Below, piece by piece: positions 33,853 through 45,649 of a DNA stretch of 64,000 nucleotides. Numbering within the stretch: the first letter of the stretch is position 1; each line of letters begins with the position of its first letter. This DNA comes from Temnothorax longispinosus (Eukaryota > Arthropoda > Insecta > Hymenoptera > Formicidae). The notes under the pieces were generated by a model. That model saw nothing but the letters and a program-made list of their open reading frames with translations, did no database searches and was not told the DNA's origin. The stretch covers positions 1-64,000 of the forward strand of contig NW_027270319.1 of the NCBI RefSeq assembly GCF_030848805.1, given 5' to 3'. The translations under genes were made by a program, and so were the position numbers.

Positions 33853-35187
33853 ATGAGTGTGCCGGACGTCGTTTATCTCATTTCTTCGAGAAATAACGCT
33901 TTTATATGGAATGCCGATGGTAGATGGTATATCATATCGGGGTGTGTATAATCATGTAATATAACTTTCGTTTAATTTGATTCCGTTTTCTTTTTTATCA
34001 CACAGATTGGCACTCAGGCTTCGACGGGATCACAGAATAATCGGCGAATTAGTGGGTTCCTTCTCAAAATCAACTAGACAAGAGGTATTTTTAGGTCTCC
34101 CGTTGCTTTTGCTGCCAGAAGAGATCACTCTGTTGCTCGAAAAGAAAATCGCTTGCCTCGTAGAATGTACGAGTCTAAAGGCACGGCCGGACGAATCGTT
34201 GAGCCGAAAATTTCAGGAGTACAGAGACAAGCTGTTCCTGGAGCAAGCGGACTGTTTGAGAGACAACAGAAAGAGACGAGTAGTTTTATCCTCTATATAT
34301 ACATATATTCATATTTATGCTAAAAGGAATATGAGGATTTTGTATAATGGAGTGGCGAATGACGAATCTTTCCTCGCGCAGCTTACCTCAATGATGGACA
34401 AAATTGTAGAAGGAAAGAAGCGCAAGATGTTAGGCTTACGTACGAGCGAAAAGAACGCGAAGAAGCCATTGGATGAGAAGACGCGCGGGAAGCCATGGAT
34501 AATATTGAAATTGATCCTAAAAATCTGCTCGAAGAGGAACTGGCTAAATTGCCTAAGCTGAGGAAAAAGGAGGCACTTGTTCAAATACATACAGGTAGAG
34601 TAAATACGGGCGAAAAATTGATTTAAACGTATATGTTTGATCGAGTAACCTGTCATCGTCTGGTCGTTACTTGTACATATATACATTATAGCTTATCCAT
34701 GGTCTGGCGGCAAAGATGACGTAAAAACAGTGGAATGGAAATATCCACTGACATCCGATCAGCAACTTAAATACAAGGTGTACAAAGATCTTTGGGAGAG
34801 ACAATATTATATCACCAGCGGGGAAAAATTCGGCGGCGACTTTCCGGTGTATCCAGGTATCCCGCGCAATCTCTGTGTTTCTCTTTAGACGATTGTAATT
34901 ATATTATCTCTTTACGTAACTTTGACCTGCTTTGACTCAAATTGTGGCGTGCCGAATGACAGATTCTCTCTGCTCGCAGGTGATCCGATAATGTTTCACT
35001 CGCGATACTTGGTACGGTGTAAACGCAAGGACGAAGATATACCTATTACGGAAATTGTGGCTCAGTGCAGACTCGGTTGTCTGACGTTGGAAAGACATTG
35101 GTGTTTGCTACGTATCGCGAAGAAGAAGATCAAGTGAAATATCAATCTCTTCAGTGGACAGAATGTAGCGTATTACAAGACGGCTGA
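33853..35187 (+). CDS. TSEN34: tRNA-splicing endonuclease subunit Sen34, with two apparent 2-base frameshifts
   Basis: Exons are 33,853–33,941, 34,006–34,279, 34,382–34,594, 34,692–34,856 and 34,980–35,187, with GT–AG introns of 64, 102, 97 and 123 bp. The N terminus reads MSVPDVVYLISSRNNAFIW, then RRDHRIIGELVG and LGLPLLLLPEE, as in Sen34. A basic/coiled linker (MMDKIVEGKKRKML) follows, then the nuclease domain YITSGEKFGGDFPVYPGDP. Catalytic Tyr (VY), His (8 residues on, in MFHSRYLV) and Lys (31 further on, in GSDVGKT) match the Tyr–His–Lys triad of the family in spacing. Sen34 cuts the 3' splice site of pre-tRNA introns in the nuclear TSEN complex. Two extra bases around 34,483–34,488 (acgcgcggg) and two around 35,077–35,081 (ggttgtctg) break the frame. 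Allowing for both, the length is about 314 residues, as expected. They may be assembly errors or real lesions. Intron 2 is a multiple of three without a stop. Confidence 0.85.
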
Positions 35188-35271
35188 TGTAACGAAGAAT
35201 TATTCTATTTAAAAGATGTTTGTTAATATTTTTAATCGTTCTCTTTCGAATCGTTGTATTTTCTTACGGAC

Positions 35272-35272
<1 letters not shown>

Positions 35273-35329
<57 letters not shown>
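35273..35329. repeat. (CT)n microsatellite, 57 bp
   Basis: Lies about 85 bp after the TSEN34 stop codon, in its 3' untranslated or flanking region. Confidence 0.95.
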
Positions 35330-35331
<2 letters not shown>

Positions 35332-35620
35332 GTGTTGCGCGCGTCTCGTAATTTTATGTCGCAGGTGAAAATATAATTCTGATCGTACTTCAACTTGGAA
35401 TCGTGTATTAGAAATTAATAATAGAGAATTAGAATGGTCAATTTTATGCAATATCCAGATATACAGTCAACTATATATTTACTAAAAACATTGTGATTTT
35501 TGAGACGGTCAAACTTTTACCATCTCCTCTATACATTTATATTTTGTCTATCAATTTGAATTGATTGCGTTGAGGGGAGTAGGGATAATATTTAAACGTT
35601 TCTTATATATAACTTTGTTT

Positions 35621-35745
35621 TCACGGCCAGTATATAGTTTTGTTTGATCCAAGAGCGCTGCCAGTGTCGGGATTGATTTTCTCGCTGGTCACTTTGCAAT
35701 GTTTCGATGGCAAATAAAGATCCGTCTTGGGTGCAAAACCGCAAC
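35621..35745 (-). CDS. possible terminal exon of an unrecognised minus-strand gene
   Basis: After an acceptor (ccggttacatag) the minus strand reads CGFAPKTDLYLPSKHCKVTS then EKINPDTGSALGSNKTIYWP and a TGA at 35,623–35,621. The sequence is protein-like, with balanced composition and two cysteines, and it begins in phase 1, so an upstream exon is needed. None was identified in the next kilobase. It would converge on TSEN34. Confidence 0.35.
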
Positions 35746-36396
35746 CTATGTAACCGGAAAAAAAACGATACGTACAACTTGTAGCGATTAAAAGCGTGAT
35801 AAATTAGCACGCTTACGCATTAAGACCCGGATGGAATCGAGTTGTGTCCGCTGTTTAACTAATATCATGCCCGCGTGTACGGTCAACCCCCCGCCATTCT
35901 GTATTTTCCATCCTCTGTGTCACGGTCCGCTGGCGGGATGGCCGCACCCTTATGTTACACCGGTGCTAGTATACTGGCTTTCTTTGAAGCGTGCCTCACG
36001 CACGCTTTCGCTAAATAAGAGAAATAATTTTTATCAATCACAATGCATAGATAAAAAACAAATTGTTAGCGAGACGTAAATTATAGTTTGTCAATGGATT
36101 CGAGATAATGTTGCAGCAGATATTGGCATCGACCAAGCTCATTAAGATTCTATCGAAGCAGCCTGCCGACATAATTTGACAGCAGAGATTGACGGTAAAA
36201 ACCGAACACAGAATCGATCATTTCGTAACCATTTGAACAATATATTTCATAAAAAAATAGCAGATTCCGTTTGATTTTTAGTCAAGGTGCCGTCGCGCAC
36301 AGTTTGCTAGCAGACTGTCCGTCAACAAAATTTGTAACCAACACTTTGTAAAATTTGCTTTCGACAGATCAAGTTATCTGTACATATCCAATTACG

Positions 36397-36439
<43 letters not shown>

Positions 36440-36483
36440 ATAATATATCAGCATACGCACAAACCTATGTTATTAATATTGCA

Positions 36484-36730
36484 GAGTACTAGAGTTTGCC
36501 GGGCGCGGTTTTGTAACGCCCAGAGAGACCAATGCGGTGACGCATCAAGTGTGCCATCTGAAAAAGGTCTTGCGTTTACATCTTTTGGTATTAAACCGAA
36601 GGAGAGCTCCCTCCTCACCGATTTCGATGAAATTATAGGCTTAATCGATTCGTGTTTTTGCACAAAACGAATGAATCTGGCAGAAAAAAGCCCCGCTCGG
36701 CCCCCCGCGACGCGAGATATTAACTGTTAA
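36484..36730 (+). CDS. possible exon, unrecognised
   Basis: Following a tattaatattgcag acceptor the plus strand is open: STRVCRARFCNAQRDQCGDA, then SSVPSEKGLAFTSFGIKPKE and SSLLTDFDEIIGLIDSCFCT, ending at TAA 36,728–36,730. Cysteine-rich and protein-like, but no family is recognised. An (AT)n run precedes the acceptor. The opposite strand is also open here, so the strand is not certain. Confidence 0.3.
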
Positions 36731-36750
36731 GGTGAAATTTCATGGGCAGT

Positions 36751-36868
36751 GAAAAGTAGAGCAGCAGATCGTACTGATTGGCTACAAAATAGACAAGTTC
36801 TAGAAACTCGAGAACTTGTCTATTTTATAACCAATCGGTACGCACGATCTGCTGCTGCTTTTTCACAC
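36751..36868. mobile_element. hairpin MITE (~118 bp)
   Basis: CAGTGAAAAGTAGAGCAGCA...ATAGACAAGTTCT pairs with AGAACTTGTCTAT...GCTGCTGCTTTTTCACACGTG around a 5-base loop at ~36,804. Each arm holds an ATTGG box. Confidence 0.75.
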
Positions 36869-37120
36869 GTGACCAAACTGTCTGTTTGGCAAGTAGTACA
36901 TATTTATGTGTACTTTTCACATTCAGCCTCACATCACAAGAGGCAATAATTGAAAATCTGACGCAACAATTAACAAGTTTGAAAACAGAATTTAATGGAC
37001 CCTTTGTGGACCAACGGTTTAACGTCTCTTTCCCGCGGAGAGACGGAGCCCAGTTTGCTCCCCCCGCACAAGGGCCTGAATCTTGCACGGAGGGGCGGCA
37101 GCTTTCGGAAAAAAATTCCA

Positions 37121-37190
37121 CGGCTCTAGTGGACTCGAACCTGGTTCCTCAGATTACGAGTCTGGCGCTCTACCACTAGACCACACTGCC
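37121..37190 (-). tRNA. tRNA-Thr(CGU)-like sequence, probably a tRNA pseudogene or SINE head
   Basis: On the minus strand an A box (TGGTCTAGTGG) and a B box (GGTTCGAGTCC) are correctly spaced. A good anticodon arm with loop CTCGTAA gives anticodon CGT (threonine). The T stem pairs at only two of five positions and the acceptor stem is imperfect (GGCAGTG against TAGAGCC), so a functional tRNA is doubtful. It directly abuts a fold-back MITE at 37,194. The downstream segment (37,010–37,120) could be the body of a tRNA-derived SINE. Confidence 0.45.
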
Positions 37191-37193
37191 GCC

Positions 37194-37442
37194 CAACTAT
37201 TCTCTGCTTTAACAAATTATTTATGTTTCGTTAACTTTTAAACGCTTATAATAACTGTAACAGAAATAATTTGTTAAAGCAGAGAATAGTTGCGGTATAT
37301 GAAAAGCGGTACATGTAAATATGAATTTTTCATATTTACCAACAACTATTCTCTGCTTTAACAATTTTATTTCTGTTTCGTTAACACGTCAACACTTAAT
37401 ATCTGTGTAACATAAATAATTTGTTAAAGCAGAGAATAGTTG
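37194..37442. mobile_element. two tandem fold-back MITEs (37,194–37,292 and 37,343–37,442)
   Basis: Both have the ends CAACTATTCTCTGCTTTAAC and GTTAAAGCAGAGAATAGTTG, about 99–100 bp each, separated by 50 bp that itself shows mirror symmetry (aaaagcggtacatgtaaata...). Confidence 0.8.
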
Positions 37443-37562
37443 ATGTATGAAAAGTAAATATTTGTGTATGTAGATTGAAAATTCAAAAGCCATAAGCGGT
37501 ATGCAGACGTTATAGCGCATGCGCGCATATGGCTTGTGCAATTTTATGTGCTTCCACCTTTA

Positions 37563-37819
37563 AGCCCCTCTGGCGCACAACGGGCCAGAGGCAACGGGCA
37601 ATAGGAACGGGAAATAACAAAAAAATTATTAATTACAACCTAAAAAATTTAAACGCTACGATTGGTTGGCAATAAGCAATAGGCACGGAATTTCCAACGT
37701 GACGCGGAAACTCTGTGTCTCTCATCTCTATTGCCTGTGTCTCACACTGTTTATTCCGCATTTATACATGATTTTTGATTTCTATTCCCCGATGTTCCCC
37801 TAGCATTGTGCAAGGGGCT
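37563..37819. mobile_element. MITE, AGCCCCT..AGGGGCT family, copy 1
   Basis: Flanked by TTA at 37,560–37,562 and 37,820–37,822. Contains aacgggcaataggaacggga, ccaacgtgacgcggaaactc and tgcctgtgtctcac blocks shared with 40,194–40,471. The TTA duplication fits PIF/Harbinger. Confidence 0.8.
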
Positions 37820-38437
37820 TTACGCCGTCATGCTTATGCACACAACCTATGCAATTTTGTGTGCGATGGCCTTAAGGTGGAAGCACATAAAATTGCACAG
37901 GAGCCATGAGAGCAGAAAGCAGAAGCCATACGCGCATGCGCTATGGTATCTGTTAGAGCTCTAACGGAAACTCACCGCTACACGTCTAGGGACTTTTGTC
38001 ACCTTAAGGCGGTTTCGCACACGCGTATGCTTGTTTCTCCGTGATACGTGATGATCTGTAATAGAGAGCACTGATAGCGGCTCGCGGTGTTTCTTGATCT
38101 TTTGATTTTTATTTTATAGATAGTATTCCGTACATTGCCCGTGGTACTTGAATTTAATTGTAATTAAAGACTGAAAACAAATGAAATAAAACTAAAAATA
38201 TATCGAAATAAGATGAAATAAAACGAAATAAAACAAACGAAATAAAATTAAAAATAAATAAAATATATATTTATATTTATATTTATATTTATACCAGGCA
38301 ATTAGTTTTAGTTTCAATTTTATTAAATTGGACTTTGCGCGATTATATCCTGCTTAAACAACATTATATATACGTGTGAAACGACTGCGAACATCAGTCG
38401 TCGCATCGTTGTACGGATATAAAGGTTGACTCTTTTA

Positions 38438-38571
38438 GGCCGGTATTCATATATAGTCTTCAAGATCGTCTTAAGTAATGTCTTAAGACGCTAATATGGC
38501 TCTGTGATTGGTTCGTGACATCTTAATAAGATTGAACTTAAGACGCTCTTAAATAACTATGAATACCGGCC
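38438..38571. mobile_element. MITE, GGCCGGTATTCAT termini, TTA target duplication
   Basis: 134 bp, GGCCGGTATTCATATATAGT...ACTATGAATACCGGCC, with TTA on both sides (38,435–38,437 and 38,572–38,574). Inner arms share cgtcttaag/cttaagacg. Typical of PIF/Harbinger non-autonomous elements. Confidence 0.85.
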
Positions 38572-38599
38572 TTATTAATATTGCATAAACATATACGCA

Positions 38600-39700
38600 C
38601 TCTATAAATCTATGATGATAAATACGCGATAAGTTTATAATATATATTGCAACGTTAAAAATACGAAAACAGAAAAGTAGCAGAGTTTCATTGGCTTATT
38701 ATTACCAGCACCGAAACTCGGATATACGCGCGCGGTTATTCGCTTGCATCGCCGGGTGGACACCGGAAAAAATCCGCGATTAAAGGGGGTGTAAAATAGC
38801 ACAATATCGCGAATCTGGGGCGAAATCGTAACGATGATGAATATCGCTTCGGCACACTCGGGAATACATGCCTACCAAGTTTCAGACCTCTGGGAACGTC
38901 TGGGGCAACGTGGTCACTGTGACAAAAAAGGGATAAACGCGTTTTACACGTCGAAACGCCTCAACGATCGGCCAGGCGAGCCGAGCAACCGGTCCGACGG
39001 TCCTACGGAGTCCGGATCAGCTAGGTCGACCTACGAAAGGCATAAGATGGTCGACCTGTCCGACGGGAGACGCGACAGCGGCCTCCAACTGGGGGTAATA
39101 GCGACCACGCGAGGGGGATCATCTACCGCGAGCGATCTGACGATACCCGCGACGGTTTAATTAGGCAAAAAGGCGTGAGAATGTTGCAATTTGCCATCGC
39201 GCGCGAGCCAACGTTCGATCGATAGCCAAAAGGATGATGCGCGAGATATGCGAAATAGAGAGAGAGGAACCGCGACGCGAGGCAAACGAAATTCGCGATA
39301 CCGCAACGGTCACAATCGCGAATTTATATCGATGGTATTATAACGCGTTCGAGTAGTGCGTGGAAGAATTCAAACAAGTTCCGCACCGTCGCGCGAACGA
39401 CGCGTCGAAAGGCGCGAGAAAGTATAGGGGAATTAGAGAATTATTATTATTAATAATTCTAATCGTTATTTATTTATGATTCGTTATTTATGGTAATAAT
39501 TTTACCGTATGCATTAATACGGATATATAAGAATAAAATGATAGACATCTTATCGATATTTATATATGACTTAACCGCGCGCGCGCGCGCGCGAACACCG
39601 ATATACATATTTATCGTTTCTTATCAGGATTTATTCTCTGACATACATAACTTATCATCTTCTCTTTATCATCTTGTTATCGTTTGCATAAATAATTGTT
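38600..39700. other. GC-richer intergenic stretch, no supported gene
   Basis: A 108-codon plus-strand ORF at 38,834–39,160 (MMNIASAHSGIHAYQVSDLW...) lies in the richest part but shows no motif and no splice context. It could be a decayed retroelement. A (CG)n run is at 39,576–39,592. Confidence 0.35.
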
Positions 39701-39776
39701 ATTACTTGTGGTGGAACGATCTTTTTTTATCCGCTGTCCTTTCTCACCAAGGAATTTGAGGAGAATAATCGACTGT

Positions 39777-39961
39777 GATTGGTCAATTCTTGCGACTCGC
39801 ACGCGCGACTTTGCGCGACTCCCGCATTGCAGTCGCGTTCGGCAAACCAAGCCGCGCTCAGTAGCGGTCGAACATGATTGGCTCTTACTTTTACAACCAA
39901 CCAATCGACGCGGAGTGTCGATAAGACAAACTCAACAGTTGTGTCTGCTGAACGCGTCCAT
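39777..39961. repeat. dispersed repeat, copy 2 (paired with 30,202–30,410)
   Basis: Shares ~110 bp almost exactly with 30,202–30,345 (agtagcggtcgaacatgatt, ggctcttacttttacaacca, accaatcgacgcggagtgtc). Here the 'tcaattcttgcgactcgcac' part comes before rather than after. Confidence 0.6.
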
Positions 39962-40058
39962 TGTAATCTCCCCGCATAACAGCCAATCACGTTCGATTGT
40001 TCGAACCAAGCGCGGTCTCTGATTTGTCAACGCGCGCCTGCATTGATAAAGCCCCGCG

Positions 40059-40184
40059 GTGTCCACGATGCAAGAACTTGGTCCAAGTTTTGGTTTAAGC
40101 CAATGAAACTGCTGCTTTTCTGTAAGAGCTGCAAGTTGATTGGCTTAAACCGAAACTTGGACCAAGTTCTTGCATCGTGGACAC
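40059..40184. mobile_element. hairpin MITE (~126 bp)
   Basis: GTGTCCACGATGCAAGAACT...ccaatgaa on the left mirrors attggcttaaac...AGTTCTTGCATCGTGGACAC on the right; arms are ~50 bp. Flanked by 'aaagcccc' fragments of the neighbouring MITE family. Confidence 0.85.
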
Positions 40185-40193
40185 AGGGCATAA

Positions 40194-40471
40194 AGCCCCT
40201 TGCACAATGCCAGACAACGGGCAATAGGAACGGGAAATAATCCGAAAAAATCGTTAATTACAACCTAAAAAGTTGGAATGCTACGATTGGGGTTGGCAAC
40301 AGGCACGAGGCACAAAATTTCCAACGTGACGCGGAAACTCTGTGTCTCTCTCTCTCTCTATTGCCTGTGTCTCACTGCACTGTTTATTCTGCATTTACAC
40401 ATGATTTCTGATTTCTATTCCCTGTTCCCCTCTATTATGCCCGTTGCCTGGCATTGTGTGTGCAAGGGGCT
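40194..40471. mobile_element. MITE, AGCCCCT..AGGGGCT family, copy 2
   Basis: AGCCCCTTGCACAATGCCAG...CTGGCATTGTGTGTGCAAGGGGCT flanked by TAA (40,191–40,193 and 40,472–40,474). More complete than the 37,563–37,819 copy. It ends ~180 bp before the NCAPD2 start codon. Confidence 0.85.
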
Positions 40472-40650
40472 TAAGAGTTGAAATATTTTTAGCTAGTTGG
40501 CAGTACTGAATTTCAAAAATGAGTCATTATGTCCGCCGTTGGTTAGAATGTTGACGTTTTGGTTATAAATAAACTCGAACCTCGTACGGTCTCGGAAATT
40601 GATTAAAAAGAAGGAAGAGAGAGAAAATTATTCTTCAAAACTACGTTAAA

Positions 40651-42479
40651 ATGGCTAAAATATTCAAGAATTTTGTGATTCCACTGATGGTGAAAGACGA
40701 TCTTTTAACGTCGCATGCTGGGCACTATTTCGTCAAGGAGATTGTCCCTCTTCGGGCGATATCACACGCTATCGCGGTGGTGATGAATCTTATTTCAAAT
40801 TGTTAACAATTAATAAGTTATTGTGTATATATTTCATGGATATATATATATATATATCGTTGACGCGTACAAGTGATTAGAACAATAGTCGGTGAAACGG
40901 TTGACAATTATATATTACTTGTACAATATTATTAGATATGTGTATTATACACTCGTCAATCGTACCCCGTAACTTGTACTATTTTGTAATTGTATTATAT
41001 CGTTTCTATTGCCAGTTACACGACCGGCGTTATACAGGAGAACGGTGTGCGCATTTTATTCTGGATCATTACGATTCATTTTTCTCCATTGTTATTCACG
41101 GCGATAAAGTAGATGTCGACATATGTCTACGTGCGTTCGCTAGAATTCACAAGGGTAATATATTCTTTGCGAATAATTTCAATTATATATTATAAATAGA
41201 GTGTGATGTAACACGTCGTCTGGCGAGAGATGTGTAATCGTATAATTGATTGAAATAGATAAACTCACTCTATATGTATGGATTTGTCGATGTGTGACTT
41301 TCAGCTGTGGCGATGCTTGTGGACGACCTGGAAAAAATATTTCATCGTGGCAAGGATATTACGGTCGTCGAGGAAGAGGATAGAGGGAAACGTATATCTA
41401 TGCGTCAACAATATGTTGGCGTATTTATTTTCGTGGTTCGTCTGTCATATATAGAAGACCGCGTAAAGAATGCAAACGAGATTAATATTGGAAGGGTATG
41501 CGCGAAACTTATATCTCCGTATATTGTGTTACGTGTTGTGCGAAGTTATATGGATAAAGAGATGCGAGTGTTGCTTTTTACAGCGTATAAAAGGAATATG
41601 AAATTGGATATTGAAGAAGAATGGGAGCAGAGTCTAGGCAGAAAGCTTTGGAAATTTTGTATCGATGGCTACGCAGTTGCCGCTGTATAAAATTTGGAGA
41701 CCACCTATCGTCGACGATTCGTTTGTCGCGTAAGTTACGCAGCGGTAATTAACCGAGTCAAAGTTAATTCTCAAGTAATTTCTCACAACTGTAATACCTG
41801 CGCAGGACTTTGACGCAGATATGTTACAAGATATTGGAACGGAGTAAGGATGCCAAGCAAAAACATACGAGACAAACTATATATTTCAGGTATATCGTTC
41901 TTTTACGTTCGCAAATATATATATTTGCATACGTGAGTTGTGTTGTGTATTAATTTTCAACCGCCATATACTTTTCGTTGCGCAAACAGATCCTAGGAAC
42001 TTTCGTAAAAAAATACAATCATGGAATAACTTGCGTCGCGAGGATTGTCCAGGTATAATATGATGGTTGTCCGAATAAATTATTGGCGGTACTCTTATTT
42101 TGTAAACTTGACGAAATACATTTCTCGATGTTGCAGTTGGTGAAATTGTACGACGCGCTAGCGATACCCATAGCGACTGGCGGCGTGTGGTATACGTATG
42201 GTCACCGAATGCGGCTGCAACGGTTTGATAAAAAAGAGGTGACGAATGTGAGCTCGCGGGCAGAGCCAAGTTACGGAAACGGATAGTCGAAACACATGCA
42301 CCTTTCTCGAAAATATCGCCATTTCGAAGCCCGATCTGATAATTCCCATCCTCGACGAAATCACAGACTACCTGTCGAACGAGGTATGTTTTCGTCATAA
42401 TTTTTTACGTATCGGCCCAACAATTGTTGGTACGAGAAAATACAAAGTGACATTTACTTGGACAACTTGCGCGCGCGCG

Positions 42480-42524
<45 letters not shown>

Positions 42525-43613
42525 ATACCTTAAGTAATTAGAAATTAATTGGAATTTTTTGGAATTTCTCTCAACAGTTGTATACAATGAGAAATTGTGC
42601 GATTGGAATCTTGGGTGCTGTGGTGGAAAAAGAACTGACCGGCGAACGCATCTCCACGGACGAACGGAAGGAGCAACGCGACGAATGTCTGGACAATTTG
42701 GAAGAGCACGCATGTTGGATCGCAATGCTTATGTGAGATCGCGAAAGTGCTTCGTCAGGTTTGGCAGCGCTTGTGTCTCTCGAAGGCGCTGCGTGCCATT
42801 AGCGAGACACGGGAAGCTTTTAGCTCGCACCGCGTTGCGACTGGAAGACATCAAGAGTGCGAATGTCCGCAAACCTGGCTCTTCAATTGCTGCGTACTCT
42901 GTTGCAAAGTAATCTCCTTTTGCCGGCAAGGTATGTATAAGGCTAAACGTTTTCTTTTTTCTTTTTTCACACGACTCGACTCTGATAATTTGGCTTATGT
43001 ATCTCTTTGCAGTTGAACCGTGTCGAACTTTCAAATTCGCTGGAAAAGGAAACGGCAAAATTGCAAGAGTTGCAAGCTCGCGTCGCGAGCGCTAGTGAAC
43101 GCGGTCACGCACGAGGAAAGGTTTCTCAACTTTGGACTGTTTTACACAGAGTGTACGACGTAAAAGCAGCGATAAAGAAGATTGTAATGAACGACGAAGC
43201 GGAATATATAAATGGTTCGTATTGCGAATAGAATTTATTTCATTTCTCGTCGATAAATTATTCGCTGGTTTCTTTATTATTTCGTTTGCAAATCAATATC
43301 GCGATATTGATTGTGGACGTGGAATATTTATCCGTAGATGTGGAACAAGATGAAAATATCATCGATCCAAATCGTGCGTTCGAACACGCGAGACAATTAT
43401 TGTTGAGCCGAAAAGTAGTCACCGAAGCAGTGTGACATACCTGCGTGGAAGACGTTAACGAAATTGGAGGGAGCTCCCGAGATGGAAAATCTTTCCGCTA
43501 CGGCGAAGGAGGAATGTTTATTTGCCTTTTTGCTCAAGATTTTCATAGAATCGGAGACTAAATCGACGGATGGAGACGACAATGCGAACAACGCGTGCAA
43601 CAAATCGGAACGA

Positions 43614-43646
<33 letters not shown>

Positions 43647-44425
43647 AAGAGAGAGGAGATAAGATTGCGAAAACGCGTTGTAAATTACTTAAAAGTACGT
43701 GGCGTACGATAATAAGCGTTGCGCGCCTATTCTTTTCAACTATTCGCCGTTATTATACGAAATAACATATTGCGTTTCTGCAGAATTGTCTGGAATTTGC
43801 GACCGAGTTGGAGAGAAGGCGATACCGCGATGGGGCAGAAAAATTGCTGTTCTCCACATGCGCCGCGGAGACGCCGCGTCGAGTCGTGCACGTTTTTAGG
43901 AGTCGCGCTTTCCAATTTGGAGTAACCGGAGCGGGGGCGACTCCATGCGCGAGGCTCTCTGTTTCAAGTGTGTTCCATCGCGATCAATCTATGCGCGCGA
44001 TAACGTGGCCGTGGTGTACAAGGGAATCTATCTCGATACGAATAACGACCAACGATATCGTCGACCCGTCAAATAGAGCACCGCGTTGCCCGTATGCGAA
44101 TCGTCTGATCGAGTTGCTGAAGGAATTGTGAAGCCTGGACAGAGCGCCAGGCTTTGACTTTGTTGATTGTGACGTGGTACGAGAAGAAAGAATTGAACGG
44201 TGAATTGCTGCGGGTAAGTCGGGGGTAAATGCGTACACCGCGGCGATGCCTGGAAAGAGTTGGTGGATACACGTACACGCACACCTATATATGTCTGGAC
44301 ACCTTAATCATTTTACAGCCAATTTCTTCACCGTCGGGGATAATAACTCTATCCTTCGGTTAACCGCGCGCACTCTTCTCTCTCATCTCTTTCTATAAAG
44401 GGGCAGTTGGAAAGAAATGAAGAGT

Positions 44426-44495
<70 letters not shown>

Positions 44496-45614
44496 ACCGA
44501 AGGACAGAGTTGTCCAACGGTGAAGAAATTGGCCCTTATGGTCCTTAAATAAGTATAACGCGAATAAAAATGAAAGATAAAACTATTTTTCTCGTATTTC
44601 GAAATTTTAGTTGCGGTATTCGAACGTTGATTCGCGTTGTTATACTTATTCAAGGACTAAAATGACAAAGGTGTCCAGACATAGCTATAGGGGTATTTGT
44701 CGCCGCCGCCGCCGCCGCCACACAGGCATATTTACCTTATATTTAATAGTTGAAATATGGGTTTTTGAAATGAAAAACCCATTTGTATACTCGACGCTCC
44801 TCTTTAGTCGCGTACTCTTGGAATTGTCCAATTAAATTCTTTGCGTTTTAATATCTCGAGGGCATATCTGGAGGTATAAAGGTCGAGATTTAATAATGGA
44901 ATACGGACGAACCCCGGGCTCTATCGCGCATTGCTAAACGTATTTAATATTGATTTCGTTGGACGATAAATTATAAATATTTCGATTGTTTTAGAAAATA
45001 AATTGACGACATATTCCAATGAATGCTGCGTGCGTTTATGCGTAGGTCTTGTGGGAAAAAGTTCTCCGTGAAGTATCCGGACACATCGCCAATTGACAGC
45101 AGAACCGCGCGTTAATGATAAAATAACGATGATAGCTCGGGCGAAATCTAACGTAGCGTCTGATAATCTGGACGTGTTGACGTGAAGATAGGATTTGGTC
45201 CGCGCGCGCGCGCGCGCGAAAGACGATCTTCTTTTAGCGCGAGATGCTTGCGGAATGCTGTTGACGATAAAACTAAGTAACAAAGATGTCGATGATGACT
45301 CGTCGTCACGTCACCTGTCGTAAGGTAAGCGCGCGCCTCCGCAGCTAGCGGTGAAAATAATTGAAAACTTTTTGTAAAAATTGTTGATTGAAAACACATT
45401 TTCTCCATACAGGTGTATCCCAACGATCGCGATATGTTCAAAGAGACGGGGTGAGATTGTTGATACATTTTTTTACCAGAGTACGGAGGGAGAAAGCTTA
45501 TATTTCCTTCGCGACGGATGCGATTAACGCTATATATCACGTAAGTGAGCGATTGTCGCGCGTTATAATTCAATCCATTTGTGAAATGTCGTACCGAGAG
45601 TTTTGCGCTTTAAT

Positions 45615-45649
<35 letters not shown>

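Noticed and set aside
33977..34561. A single 194-codon ORF as the TSEN34 product
   Set aside because: It reads through a 102 bp intron (a multiple of three without stops) and continues past a frame break into a wrong tail. The multi-exon model matches the family.
38834..39160. 108-codon plus ORF as a gene
   Set aside because: No motif, signal peptide or splice context; a stop-poor frame is expected by chance in this GC-rich stretch.
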